Origin: a virus
Strand: one strand, 5' to 3'
DNA: 24,287 bases
IMG/VR virus record: IMGVR_UViG_3300006990_000154
Span: 1 to 24,287 of that record
In this document: piece after piece, positions 13,836-23,732 of the stretch
How positions within the stretch are numbered: position 1 is the first letter of the stretch
Layout of the letters: every line of letters starts with the position of its first letter
Notes under the pieces: generated by a model
What the model was told of the DNA's origin: nothing
The model's database searches: none
The model's input: the letters and a program-made list of their open reading frames with translations, nothing else
Translations under genes and position numbers: made by a program

Positions 13836-16800
13836 ATGGCAGAATTCTTGCACACCTTTCGTGGCGGTAAAATGAACAAGGACCAAGACGAAAGATTAAT
13901 ACCAGAAGGCCAGTATAGAGATGCTTTAAATTTAGAGATATCCACATCTGAAGGATCGGATACGGGTGCTTTACAAAATATAAAAGGTAATACTGAGATT
14001 TTAAACAAAACATATAATCCATCTACATCTTCGTTTATAGAATGGGGAAGTGATTATATTAATAGTTTAACTAATGCCATATGTATAGGCAGCTTTGTAG
14101 ACACGTTAACTAATAAAATATATTGGTTTATAGCTTCTGACGAAGTTAGTGTTGTGGCACAATTTTCAGACTCAGATAAAACTGTTTCGCCTCTCTTGGT
14201 TGAAAACAAGGCAATATCAAACTTTTTAAACTTTAGAAAAGAAAACCTAATAACTGGTGTAAGTGTTATAGATAATGTTTTATATTGGACAGACGATCAG
14301 ACTGAGCCTAAAAGATTGAACATTGCTGACTTTCAAAATTCCACCCCTAATTTTACAACTCACTCTAAAATATACAGCAGAGACTTTGTAGAAGAAGATA
14401 TTACTGTAATAAAAAAATCCCCATTAACCTCTCCTAATATAGCAATGTTTGCTAGCGTTATTGGTGGTCCAGGTACAGGTATAACTCCTGTAACTTCTGA
14501 ATACACCGTAACAGATCAAGAGAACTTTACATTTATACCAGCTAATGCTGATCCAGAAGACTACATTTCCATGCCCACCTACGCTGAGGCACAAGAAAAT
14601 CCAACTAATTATCCTGCTGGGATTACAGGGCAAGTAACTATAACCACTAGTGCCGCTCCAACTTGGGCTGCGGGAAGCATAGTAAATTTAGTGGGCAGCC
14701 GCATAAACGACTCAAACGAAATAAATGAGTTTGGTATTAGAGCAGAAGTTGTTTCTGGATCAGGAACTACTTCTATTACTATAAATATTTTATCCATATC
14801 TCAAGACATAATTAAAGCTTATGATGATCTTGGCAATATAGAGCCGATTGTTTGGGAAATTTTATTGGAAGAAGATGCACCTATGTTCGAGTTTAGGTTT
14901 GTACGTTTTGCGTACAGATGGAAATACAAAGATAATCAGTATTCTACTTTTTCGCCCTGGACAGAACCAGCGTTTTTAGGTAATGAATTTAAATATGTAT
15001 CGTCTGACGCTTACAATATTGGTATGACCAATAATATAAGAAAGCTAGATATATTAGATTTAACCTGGGGTAATGACGATGTTAAAGAAATTGAGATTCT
15101 ATATAAAGAGTCTATATCTAATGCTGTTTATTTGGTTGATACAATTGACGATAAATCAATAACTTCTTTTAGTATAAAATCTGAGATTATTGGCGCAGTA
15201 GTTGATTCTAATCAAATAATAAGGCCATGGGACAACGTGCCTCGCAAAGCCAAAGCGCTAGAGATAACAAAGAATAGGATAGTGTACGGTAATTATCTGC
15301 AGAACTATAATGTACCTGCCGTAATAGATATTAGTGTAGATAAGCAAACGCTAACCCATCCGGGCACTAATAACGAGGATTTGTTAAGAATGCCCTACGA
15401 CTCTATAAAGTCACTAAGGACATATCAAGCAGGCCTTTTGTATCTAGATGAGTACGGTAGAGAAACACCTGTGTTTACAAATAATAACGCGTCTATAGCA
15501 ATACCTAAGTCAGATGCTTCGTCTGTAGTTAGCTTGAAATTTTTAGCTAATCATGCACCTCCTTCGTGGGCAACACATTTTAAATATTTTATAAAAGAAA
15601 CATCAAACGAATATTACAATTTAGCATTAGATCGCTATTACAACGCTGAAGATGGGAATGTATGGATAAGCTTCCCTTCGTCTGAAAGAAACAAAATAAC
15701 AGAAGAATCCTACTTAGTCTTAAAAAAGCAGCACGATACCGACGTGTATGTTGCGGAAGAAGCCAGGTATAAGGTTTTAGCTATAGAGCCTGAAGCTCCA
15801 GATTTTATTGCAACATTTAACAGGTCTGTAGCATTTGCTAGAGTGCAAATTGAAACAGGGTTTGAACCTGATTTTATTAGACTAGAATTTAATGGGCCAT
15901 CGGGCGTAAACAACCTCCCGTTCCAAGAAGCTTTTACATCAGAGCATTTGCTTGTAATAAGATTTGGTGGATCAAGAACAGCGGAATACAGAATAGCAAG
16001 TGGAGGCCCAACTGGAGCAGGTGGCCTTTATGAAGTTTTATTGGACGAACCATTAGGTGAAGACGCAAACTTTTTAAGTGATCTAGCGCAAGGTGCAACA
16101 GTTTCAATAAATGTTTTTAAAGAAGTTAAAGAAAATAAGCCTGAATTTGAAGGTAGATTTTTTGTAAAAATTAATAGAGATTTTGCGTTTCAAGAAAATG
16201 TAATTAAACCTTTTGATGCCATGAGCAAGGTGTACGGTGTTCTTGGAGAGCAGCGAATAAACGTATTTAAACAAAGCACCAATACAGAAGGTAACGGCAA
16301 TAGATTTGGTTGGAATTATCAAGATCCAGGAGAAGATGATGACCCCTGGTTTGAATGCTGTGGAGATGAATTTTCTCGAGAACAAGTTATGGGCTTTGGT
16401 GCTTGGGGAGGTAATGGCGTCAACAAAGGTGCGAATACGAGGGCATGGTATAATCCACCAACAAACGGGGAATCATCGTTTGGGTTTGGATGCGCGGGTG
16501 TTGGCGGTAGTGATTATTTAGGTCCTTTAGCGGGAGATATTGGTCAAGACAATGGGTTACTGCAGCCAGGGGTTTTAGTAAGATTTATAGATAGCAGAAA
16601 CGGCGACAAAAGTAACGTATATGGCGTTGAAGATGTAGAGGCTGGTAGGTCAAGAAGAGGCAAGATGAGAACTTGCGGGTGGTTTCCTTGCACAAATTGC
16701 TGTCCTGATAGCGACGCGGGTAATCACATGTACACTTTAGCCGTTAAGTTAGAAGAGCCGCTTGGTCCTAATGGAAATATAGACTTTTTTGCAAAATTCA

Positions 16801-19631
16801 ACGGGGATAGAAATTCATTAGATAAAGACCGTGGAGGATCCAATCCTCGTATACAAGTTTTGGAAGAGGTTATTGGATCAGGCAACAAAACCTTGTCATC
16901 AACAAACCCAGCTATTTTTGAAACAGAGCCTAGAGAAGCAATTGATTTAGACCTATACTATCAAGCATCTGACGCATTCCCTATAAGTGAGCATGGAGTA
17001 GAAAAAACACTAGATTGGCACAACTGCTACTCTTATGGTAACGGCGTTGAATCAAACCGCATTAGAGATGATTATAATCAACCTACAATAGACAAGGGGC
17101 CAATAGTGTCTGCTCCATTAGATGAGCCTTACGGAGAAGAAAGAAAGCCTAATGGTCTTATTTACTCGGGTATATATAATTCTAACTCTAATATAAATAA
17201 TTTAAACCAATTTATACAGGGGTTACAAATAACTAAGGATCTTAATCCTATATACGGCGGCATTAAGAAATTGCATACAAGAGATACTGATCTTGTTACT
17301 TTTTGCGAGGATAAAGTATTAAAAATACTAGCTAATAAAGACGCATTATTTAACGCCGATGGAAATACAAATCTAACCGGAACAAACAATGTGCTGGGGC
17401 AATCTGTACCATTTGCTGGAGAATTTGGTATATCAAATCACCCAGAATCTTTTGCTAAGTTTGGATATAGAGTTTATTTTACGGATCAAGCAAGAGGTGC
17501 TGTTTTAAGGTTATCAAGAGATGGAATAGAAGAGGTCTCTAGATATGGAATGGGCGATTTCTTTGGTGACAATTTAATAGTCAATGATAGATTAATCGGT
17601 TCTTACGATATTACCTCTGGGGAATACAACTTAACATTGGCTAATTTAACCGAAGAGTGGCAAGATAAATTATCTGTAAAAGTTTTTGATAGATTAAACC
17701 AAGATCCAGATTGTCCAGTACCCACTAAAAAGTTACCAACCACTAAAACTACAGTGTCATTTGCTGAAAACATAAACGGCTGGTCTAGTAGAAAAACTTT
17801 TATACCTGAAAGTGGCGCTTACTTAAATGATAATTATTATACATTTAAATCGGGGGCTATTTGGCAACACAAAAGTAATGACAGCTACAATAGTTTTTAC
17901 GGCATAGGGCCACAAAGCAAAGGTGGTAAGTATTATGAAAGCTCTGTTGATTTAATAATAAACGATGCCTCTCCTGTAGTTAAAGGTTTTAAAACATTAA
18001 ACTATACCGGCACAGAATCTTTAGAATACATTTATTCTGTTGTTGACGGATCGAATGATTTAAGAGAATTTTCAATAGCTGAAATTGTAGCTCAAGGTTT
18101 AACCCCAACAGGCGTTACAACTTCACCGGGGTGGTATGCTAATTCAGTTTACACTGACCTGCAAGAAGGTCAAGTTAAAGAATTCATAACAAAAGAAGGC
18201 AAACATTTTAACCACATAAAAGGGTTATCAACGTTTTTCAACGACAATTGTGATACTAATGTTAACACGCCTGAGTTTTCTGTACAAGGCATAGGTAGAG
18301 CAGACCAGCTAACCGGCGACACTGAACCTACTGCTTTTTATATAAATGTATGTATAGATCCTTCGTGTTACGTAGAAGAGGAATTACCAAACGTGGTGGA
18401 TCAGTTTTATGAAGGAACAGAAGACATTCCTTTAACTGTGCAACTGCAAGGCCCTACTAATTGTTCTCAAGCTACAACGTATAGTTTAGTATTAGATTCT
18501 ACCTCAGGTGGAAATTTAACATTAAACTCAAGCGGCTCTTTTGTATTTAATCCTAATTTAAATTTTTATGGGCAAGCAGGAACATTTGTAGTTGAAGCAT
18601 GCTGTGGTTCTATATGTAATACTTTTACTGTTACTTTAGAGTTTTTAGAAGTGCCCGAAGATCCTTATTTTGTTAGTATAGCTCCAACGCCGAACTTATT
18701 GCCAGGTGATTGCTTTACTTATAATCCTATAATATTAGCAGACCCAGATCACGAGTCACAGCAATTATTTATTCAAAGACCTGTTCCTAATTTACCAGCT
18801 TGGATGGCACAACCTGAACCTATTAATGACGGCACAGGTAATTGGTATATACCAAATAGCTGTGTACCAGCCGGGCAGCAACCTGGCTTGATAGATTTCA
18901 CTATGACAGTGGAAGATCCTGATGGAAATACGGGTACGCAACAAGTAGTAGGTGACACTATTGCCGCGGCTGTGGCTAATTTAGAGTTTTTAATAACAAC
19001 TAGACGCGCACAAACAGCAAGAACCTGGGTTGATCCAAATGCAATAGATCCTACTCCAGTCCAAATGGCTGCTATTGACGGTAGTAATCACGGATGCGGA
19101 AGAGGTACTTACATGCTTACAGGGAATGGCGTAACATTTGCTAGAGTTTATGTGGGTAATACGTTTGATGATCTAACACCTCCTCCGGGGAGTCAACATT
19201 GTTTTGATTCATATAGTACAGACGCCAACGGCAATCCAAACAGCCCAACGGGAGACGTGTTATGGTCGGGTACAATACCTTCCGCGGTTGCTCAAGGCGT
19301 TACGGACACAGATCTTAGACATCAGGCTCCATTCCAAAAATATATTACTGCAAATGATGACTTTGACACTACCAGAGACAGATATAATTTAGTAACCATA
19401 GATATAGAAACAGCTCAACAAATAATAGCAAATTCACCTGACCCTAATAATCCTAGTTACATTGTTTTTGGATTAATTCCAGATACTTATGTTGCGGGTG
19501 GAGTTTTAAATACACACGGGGACGGGGTTACAATGCAAATATTCAAAGAGGAGCAAGAAGTTTATGCGGCAGTACAACCAAATAACTCCGCTTTAACGTT
19601 AGATGTTTTAACTGGAGATATAATACCTTAA
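13836..19631 (+). CDS. Giant tail hub/nozzle-like structural protein with C-terminal cadherin-like domains
   Basis: 1931 residues. The N-terminus FRGGKMNKDQDERLIPEGQY and then RDALN (8-32) followed by GSDTGALQNIKGN resembles the start of nozzle or stabilisation proteins (T7 gp12, P22 gp10). Beta-propeller-like blades are seen at about 1130-1245, with FAKFGYRVYFTDQARGAVLR and SRYGMGDFF. A block TVSFAENINGWSSRKTFIPE and then LNDNYYTFKSGAIWQHKS (about 1300-1345) is one I know from structural proteins of marine phages. Residues about 1513-1605 look like a cadherin-like/VCBS domain (EDIPLTV ... LTLNSSGSFVFNPNLNFYGQ). Residues about 1607-1710 look like a second, dystroglycan-type domain (LADPDHE ... 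TMTVEDPDGNTG). Cys clusters lie at 841-842 and 947-956. Hub proteins are normally about 450-800 residues, so this is probably a hub fused to receptor-facing domains. Confidence 0.82.
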   Translation: MAEFLHTFRGGKMNKDQDERLIPEGQYRDALNLEISTSEGSDTGALQNIKGNTEILNKTYNPSTSSFIEWGSDYINSLTNAICIGSFVDTLTNKIYWFIASDEVSVVAQFSDSDKTVSPLLVENKAISNFLNFRKENLITGVSVIDNVLYWTDDQTEPKRLNIADFQNSTPNFTTHSKIYSRDFVEEDITVIKKSPLTSPNIAMFASVIGGPGTGITPVTSEYTVTDQENFTFIPANADPEDYISMPTYAEAQENPTNYPAGITGQVTITTSAAPTWAAGSIVNLVGSRINDSNEINEFGIRAEVVSGSGTTSITINILSISQDIIKAYDDLGNIEPIVWEILLEEDAPMFEFRFVRFAYRWKYKDNQYSTFSPWTEPAFLGNEFKYVSSDAYNIGMTNNIRKLDILDLTWGNDDVKEIEILYKESISNAVYLVDTIDDKSITSFSIKSEIIGAVVDSNQIIRPWDNVPRKAKALEITKNRIVYGNYLQNYNVPAVIDISVDKQTLTHPGTNNEDLLRMPYDSIKSLRTYQAGLLYLDEYGRETPVFTNNNASIAIPKSDASSVVSLKFLANHAPPSWATHFKYFIKETSNEYYNLALDRYYNAEDGNVWISFPSSERNKITEESYLVLKKQHDTDVYVAEEARYKVLAIEPEAPDFIATFNRSVAFARVQIETGFEPDFIRLEFNGPSGVNNLPFQEAFTSEHLLVIRFGGSRTAEYRIASGGPTGAGGLYEVLLDEPLGEDANFLSDLAQGATVSINVFKEVKENKPEFEGRFFVKINRDFAFQENVIKPFDAMSKVYGVLGEQRINVFKQSTNTEGNGNRFGWNYQDPGEDDDPWFECCGDEFSREQVMGFGAWGGNGVNKGANTRAWYNPPTNGESSFGFGCAGVGGSDYLGPLAGDIGQDNGLLQPGVLVRFIDSRNGDKSNVYGVEDVEAGRSRRGKMRTCGWFPCTNCCPDSDAGNHMYTLAVKLEEPLGPNGNIDFFAKFNGDRNSLDKDRGGSNPRIQVLEEVIGSGNKTLSSTNPAIFETEPREAIDLDLYYQASDAFPISEHGVEKTLDWHNCYSYGNGVESNRIRDDYNQPTIDKGPIVSAPLDEPYGEERKPNGLIYSGIYNSNSNINNLNQFIQGLQITKDLNPIYGGIKKLHTRDTDLVTFCEDKVLKILANKDALFNADGNTNLTGTNNVLGQSVPFAGEFGISNHPESFAKFGYRVYFTDQARGAVLRLSRDGIEEVSRYGMGDFFGDNLIVNDRLIGSYDITSGEYNLTLANLTEEWQDKLSVKVFDRLNQDPDCPVPTKKLPTTKTTVSFAENINGWSSRKTFIPESGAYLNDNYYTFKSGAIWQHKSNDSYNSFYGIGPQSKGGKYYESSVDLIINDASPVVKGFKTLNYTGTESLEYIYSVVDGSNDLREFSIAEIVAQGLTPTGVTTSPGWYANSVYTDLQEGQVKEFITKEGKHFNHIKGLSTFFNDNCDTNVNTPEFSVQGIGRADQLTGDTEPTAFYINVCIDPSCYVEEELPNVVDQFYEGTEDIPLTVQLQGPTNCSQATTYSLVLDSTSGGNLTLNSSGSFVFNPNLNFYGQAGTFVVEACCGSICNTFTVTLEFLEVPEDPYFVSIAPTPNLLPGDCFTYNPIILADPDHESQQLFIQRPVPNLPAWMAQPEPINDGTGNWYIPNSCVPAGQQPGLIDFTMTVEDPDGNTGTQQVVGDTIAAAVANLEFLITTRRAQTARTWVDPNAIDPTPVQMAAIDGSNHGCGRGTYMLTGNGVTFARVYVGNTFDDLTPPPGSQHCFDSYSTDANGNPNSPTGDVLWSGTIPSAVAQGVTDTDLRHQAPFQKYITANDDFDTTRDRYNLVTIDIETAQQIIANSPDPNNPSYIVFGLIPDTYVAGGVLNTHGDGVTMQIFKEEQEVYAAVQPNNSALTLDVLTGDIIP

Positions 19632-19632
19632 T

Positions 19633-21435
19633 ATGAGTAATACAGTAAACGTAGGAAATTTTTCAGTAGAATGCTTTCATTCTCTAGACGCTATAAGTGC
19701 TGGCACTGTTATAACAGACTTTGAAAACATTATACTTACATTAGTGCCTGACCCGGGTTATTCTTTAGATGCAGATAATTTTAGTGTTATATTGCCGTAC
19801 CCAAATTTTGTGTCTAATGTAGTTTTTAGCCAAAGCGCTATAAACGTTGACAATGTTTTGTGTACTGTTACGTTAACGCCAGGCTCGGTTATGCCTGCTT
19901 ACGACATAATAATAGATTTATGTATAAAAGGAATAGCCACTACAGCCGAAACGACGGTATCAGGAACAGTAACGTACGCGCAAGCTGTAAATGTATTGCC
20001 CACAACTTTGAACGCCTCATATTCGTCACCTGGTGACTTTGGCCAAACAAAAAATGTGTTTACTCAGGTGATATCAGCTGAGCCTGGCACTTATTTTGTT
20101 AACACTCCCGTTATAGCTATAACAAGTGGTAATATGGCTGATTACAGTGTATCGTATTCACACTCTACAAACGCTCAAAACCAAGTAATAAGCACGACTA
20201 TAGAAGTATTTTATACTTTTGGGAACGCAAGTATTGCTGGGGATTCGTGGGAAATAGCAGCGGTAGCCTTTGCTCCAACCTTAAAAATAGACTCATATTC
20301 TTTTGACTCTTCAACGCTCCCTCAAGCAGGGGCTTCAAGAGCGTATACTGTATCAGGCGATGTTGGTGCTAATTATACGTTGACATCTAATAAACCTATA
20401 TTTTCCGGAAGTAACACGTATAACGGAACAATACAATTAACTGGTAGTGATATTGCTACAGCAACATTTCCAGCTGTAACAAGTAATGAAGCGTATAGCA
20501 TAACAATTGATGGCGCTTTTTATGGAGGTTTTAACCAACAGGTTACTGTTAATTTAAATCAATACATTTCAATAAACGTAACGTATAACACATTTACAGC
20601 TAGGTCTATAAGTGTTTCTCCCGCTAACTATATTTCAACTGGACTATCAAAACAGCCTGGAGCGCCCCTTAGTCTTTCCTTTAATATAACCAACAACACA
20701 GGTAATACATTAGTTGCGCTGTCTCCTATAAATGATGCGTATATTATAAATCTACCCGAATACCCTATAACTTTCGATGGTGGTGGTTCTAGTGATGTAC
20801 AAAAAGTAACAGACGTAACTAATATAACCGCTGGAATGAGTTTTTATGATACTAATTTGCCGGATGGTATAACGGTATTAAGCGTAAACACGGCTTCAAA
20901 AGAAATAACATTTAGCGATACAATAACAGTTTTAAATAATTCTACCGCAACATTAAGCTTAGCAAATAACAATCAGGTTTTCCTAACTAATATAGACATG
21001 GAAAATGACCCTGGAGATCCTAATAACTGGACATTAACCAGCGAGGTATACACTCAAGCTTATGGCTGGGATGACGTAACGTTTTCATTTGATCTAGACA
21101 CTATATTAGTAGTTCCTGATCCCCCTGGTAGCGTAACTACACAGCCAGGAACAGTTGGCGCAGATCCAATAACTGGCTCCCCTGTTCTAATTGCGGGCGG
21201 GACAAATATAAATGCAAACGGCGGAACAATACAAAGAAAAGGCATACAGGTTTTAGACTTAACCACTCCAAACGCAAACGCCCAATTTTATAATTGCAAT
21301 TGCGGTGGTGGTACAGCTAATTACACGGCAGAATTTCCTTTGGTTTCAGGTATTACTTATGAATATAAAGCGGTCGTGTACAGTATAGGGGGATCTTACG
21401 GAGAAGGAGCGACATTAACATATACACACCCTTAA
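19633..21435 (+). CDS. Beta-rich tail protein with C-terminal fibronectin-III-like domain, putative receptor-binding
   Basis: 600 residues, almost all beta strand, rich in Thr, Ser, Asn and Val and poor in charge, as in tail fibres and adhesins. Several Ig-like modules seem to follow each other (for example about 1-120, 120-215, 215-310 and 310-500), though I cannot set exact borders. The last about 85 residues start GGTNINANGGTIQRKGIQVL and end GITYEYKAVVYSIGGSYGEG plus TYTHP. This is the pattern of the fibronectin-III-like repeats of Bacteroidota surface proteins (G-G-x-I-x-x-x-GG ... TYYVRAYA-x-N-x-x-G-x-x-YG). A NCNCGGG insert lies at about 554-560. The gene starts 1 base after the hub stop, so the two products probably assemble together. 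The receptor-binding role is inferred. Confidence 0.75.
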   Translation: MSNTVNVGNFSVECFHSLDAISAGTVITDFENIILTLVPDPGYSLDADNFSVILPYPNFVSNVVFSQSAINVDNVLCTVTLTPGSVMPAYDIIIDLCIKGIATTAETTVSGTVTYAQAVNVLPTTLNASYSSPGDFGQTKNVFTQVISAEPGTYFVNTPVIAITSGNMADYSVSYSHSTNAQNQVISTTIEVFYTFGNASIAGDSWEIAAVAFAPTLKIDSYSFDSSTLPQAGASRAYTVSGDVGANYTLTSNKPIFSGSNTYNGTIQLTGSDIATATFPAVTSNEAYSITIDGAFYGGFNQQVTVNLNQYISINVTYNTFTARSISVSPANYISTGLSKQPGAPLSLSFNITNNTGNTLVALSPINDAYIINLPEYPITFDGGGSSDVQKVTDVTNITAGMSFYDTNLPDGITVLSVNTASKEITFSDTITVLNNSTATLSLANNNQVFLTNIDMENDPGDPNNWTLTSEVYTQAYGWDDVTFSFDLDTILVVPDPPGSVTTQPGTVGADPITGSPVLIAGGTNINANGGTIQRKGIQVLDLTTPNANAQFYNCNCGGGTANYTAEFPLVSGITYEYKAVVYSIGGSYGEGATLTYTHP

Positions 21436-21437
21436 TT

Positions 21438-21770
21438 ATGGACGAAATAACATTAATATTCCCAGAGCCTATACAAGTTTCGGTTCAAATAGGAGACACT
21501 GCTTACTATACAAATGATCCAAATGGTGAAACAATAAAGAAAATTGGAGTTATAACAGCAATTGATTATGCTAATAACTCTATTACATGCGAAATACAAC
21601 CCGCCGCTCAAAGACCTTCACTCACTAGCTTTATATTGTTTAGTAAAACAAACTCAACCAATATAAATTCACTTACAGGTTACTATCTAAATGCTCAATT
21701 CAGAAACAATTCTTTAAATAGTGTAGAAATGTTTTCTGTGGGAACAGAGATTTTTGAGAGTAGTAAATAA
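21438..21770 (+). CDS. Small conserved virion-type protein, function unknown
   Basis: 110 residues, mostly beta (ITLIFPEPIQVSVQIGDTAY, KKIGVITAIDYANNSITCEI). The C-terminal block SLTGYYLNAQFRNNSLNSVE is followed by MFSVGTEIFESSK, an ending (ELF-[ST]-[VI]-G-[ST]-E-x-x-ESSK) that I recall in small proteins among the tail genes of marine phages. The first half has the look of a small barrel with a GDTAYYT turn. It sits 2 bases after the beta-rich tail gene and before the internal virion proteins, so a tail or tail-tip accessory role fits, but nothing in the sequence defines it. There is no membrane segment. Confidence 0.75.
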   Translation: MDEITLIFPEPIQVSVQIGDTAYYTNDPNGETIKKIGVITAIDYANNSITCEIQPAAQRPSLTSFILFSKTNSTNINSLTGYYLNAQFRNNSLNSVEMFSVGTEIFESSK

Positions 21771-21803
21771 CACGTAATAATAAAACTATAAATAAATAAA
21801 GAT

Positions 21804-22463
21804 ATGTTACCAATATTAGGAGCTGTCAAAGGGCTCGCTGGAATTGCCGGCGGCATAATTGGTAGCGGTAAAAGAAAAAGAGAATTACGGGATGCTCAAA
21901 CAGCATATAACAGACAGATGGCTAATTTTAAAAATTTAGATACATCTAATGCGTATGCTAACATGGAAAACACCATGGAAGACCTTACTGTAAACCAAGG
22001 ACAAGCACAATTTGCAGCAGAACAGCAACAACAAGCTCTGGCTAATACCATGTCTGGTTTACAAGGAGCGGCTGGCGGATCTGGAATTGCGGCATTAGCG
22101 CAATCACTAGCAAATCAACAATCGCAAAATTTAAGAACCGCGTCTGTTAGCATAGGACAACAAGAGCAAGCGAACCAAATGGCAGAGCGAAACATGGCTA
22201 GCCAACTTGATATGCAAGAGCGTGCAGGCGAACTACAATCTAGGCAAGCTAAAAAATCTCAAACAGAAACGTTATTAGGTATGTCTCAACAAAGACTTGG
22301 AGCGGCTAAAGCAGCTAAAGCAGCAGCCACAAAGTCAATAATAGGTGGGGTTACCGGTTTAGCTGGAGCTGTTCTACCTTCAATTCCAGGTTTAGCCGAA
22401 ATGGGCGGTGGCGATGGAAGCTTTGGCTTTATGGAAAACATGATGGGCGCACAGTCAGGATAA
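21804..22463 (+). CDS. Putative internal virion (ejection) protein
   Basis: 219 residues. An N-terminal hydrophobic Gly/Ala segment (ILGAVKGLAGIAGGIIGSG, about 3-22) is followed by a basic KRKRE and a long Gln/Ala/Asn-rich helical region (about 28-175), including NMENTMEDLTVNQGQAQFAA and GAAGGSGIAALAQSLANQQS. A second hydrophobic Gly/Ala/Pro segment (SIIGGVTGLAGAVLPSIPG, about 182-200) follows, with a Gly/Met-rich end. This composition is that of T7 gp14/P22 ejection-type proteins, which are packaged in the head and inserted into the host envelope at infection. I recall the AYNRQMANF...NMENTMEDLTVN block in many uncultured marine phages. The leader is AT-only and lacks a Shine-Dalgarno. Confidence 0.75.
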   Translation: MLPILGAVKGLAGIAGGIIGSGKRKRELRDAQTAYNRQMANFKNLDTSNAYANMENTMEDLTVNQGQAQFAAEQQQQALANTMSGLQGAAGGSGIAALAQSLANQQSQNLRTASVSIGQQEQANQMAERNMASQLDMQERAGELQSRQAKKSQTETLLGMSQQRLGAAKAAKAAATKSIIGGVTGLAGAVLPSIPGLAEMGGGDGSFGFMENMMGAQSG

Positions 22464-22473
22464 AAAAAAATAT

Positions 22474-23730
22474 ATGGCAAATCAACAATTAATACAAGGG
22501 GAATTATTTGCTGCAACTGGAGGACTTAAAGATGGAGGTTTTTTAGATGTAGGCGGTATTGTAGGCGCTGAACTTGAAAAAGCTAATAAAGGTATTCAAG
22601 CAGGCAGAGAAAGAGCAAGGCGTCTTGTAAAAGAGCAGGAAATCAAAGCTAAAGCTGTAGACAAGCAAATAGCAGGCTATGTTAATAAAATGAAATCAAA
22701 TGTTGATTTAACAGGGGTTTCACCGGAACAGCAAAAAGCTATTCAAAGTTACTTAGTTAACCAAAAAAACGAATACGTAAAAGCGGCTAACGAGATAGTA
22801 AACTACTCCGCGAGTGATCCGGAATACATGCGCTATGCCGACATAATGAATTCCGTCAACAATTCTTTTGTTAATCTATCTAGTACATTAAAAACATACA
22901 AAGCTAATCAAGCAGAGTTCGTTGATGACTTTCAAAACAACAGGCTATCTAACGGCGATCTAGTACGTAAAAAACAGGCGGGAGAAATATATGATCCTAA
23001 AACAAATTTTAGCATAGAGAATGGAGACTTTATTTTTAGCACCTCGGATGGCAAAAAAGTTAATTTTAGGGATTTTAAGAATCCATCGGAAAAAGCTTTT
23101 AAGACAGCAACGTCTATAGCCACAATTGCTAACACAGTATATAAAGCAGGAGCAAAGCTTAACCCAACGCAAGCGTCAAGCATAAGATTACAGCTTGAGG
23201 AAGCATTTAACACAAACCCAGACGCATTACGCTCTATAGCGGCAGACGGTTTTTTTAACGGTCAACCCATGGCTATTAATCAAGAAGCCCTCAATAACGT
23301 TGAAAACACAGACGAACTTCAAACAATAGTTATAAATCAATTAATGGAAGGTATTTCGGCGAGCGCGCTCCAGGGTTACAATGACAAGCAATCTAAAATT
23401 AATCAGAGAAGCGGATCAAGTACCTCGGGTTATAAGTCTCCAGAAACAAAGTATTTAACATCTACAGAATCGCCAACTGGTAAAGCTGGTAATTTCGCTA
23501 TCTATCTCCCTAAAAATCCAAACGGGGAAATTAAATATGTGCCAATTGGAGGAACTAATAATTCTAACCCAACGCCAACGCCAAATTCGACAACCAACGC
23601 AGGTTCAATGGACCTAGACATAATGGCTGAAGCAGAAAAATATGTTAAAAAAACATATCCTAAACTCAAAGAAGGCGGTCAAGAGTTTGCAAACAAAGTA
23701 ATGGAAAGATATAATTACCTATTAAAATAG
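22474..23730 (+). CDS. Putative internal virion protein, larger
   Basis: 418 residues. It is largely helical: charged helices at about 30-150 (GIQAGRERARRLVKEQEIKA and after), a small beta region about 170-200 (NFSIENGDFIFSTSDGKKVN), further helices to about 300, a Ser/Asn/Pro/Thr-rich linker (NPTPTPNSTTN, about 365-378) and a final helix (MAEAEKYVKKTYPKL and after). There is no signal or membrane segment. It lies between the ejection-type protein and the start of another large gene, which matches the block of two or three internal core proteins in short-tailed phages. The assignment is by position and composition; I do not recognise a defined domain. The start follows GGATAAAAAAAAATAT with no Shine-Dalgarno. 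Confidence 0.7.
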   Translation: MANQQLIQGELFAATGGLKDGGFLDVGGIVGAELEKANKGIQAGRERARRLVKEQEIKAKAVDKQIAGYVNKMKSNVDLTGVSPEQQKAIQSYLVNQKNEYVKAANEIVNYSASDPEYMRYADIMNSVNNSFVNLSSTLKTYKANQAEFVDDFQNNRLSNGDLVRKKQAGEIYDPKTNFSIENGDFIFSTSDGKKVNFRDFKNPSEKAFKTATSIATIANTVYKAGAKLNPTQASSIRLQLEEAFNTNPDALRSIAADGFFNGQPMAINQEALNNVENTDELQTIVINQLMEGISASALQGYNDKQSKINQRSGSSTSGYKSPETKYLTSTESPTGKAGNFAIYLPKNPNGEIKYVPIGGTNNSNPTPTPNSTTNAGSMDLDIMAEAEKYVKKTYPKLKEGGQEFANKVMERYNYLLK

Positions 23731-23732
23731 TT

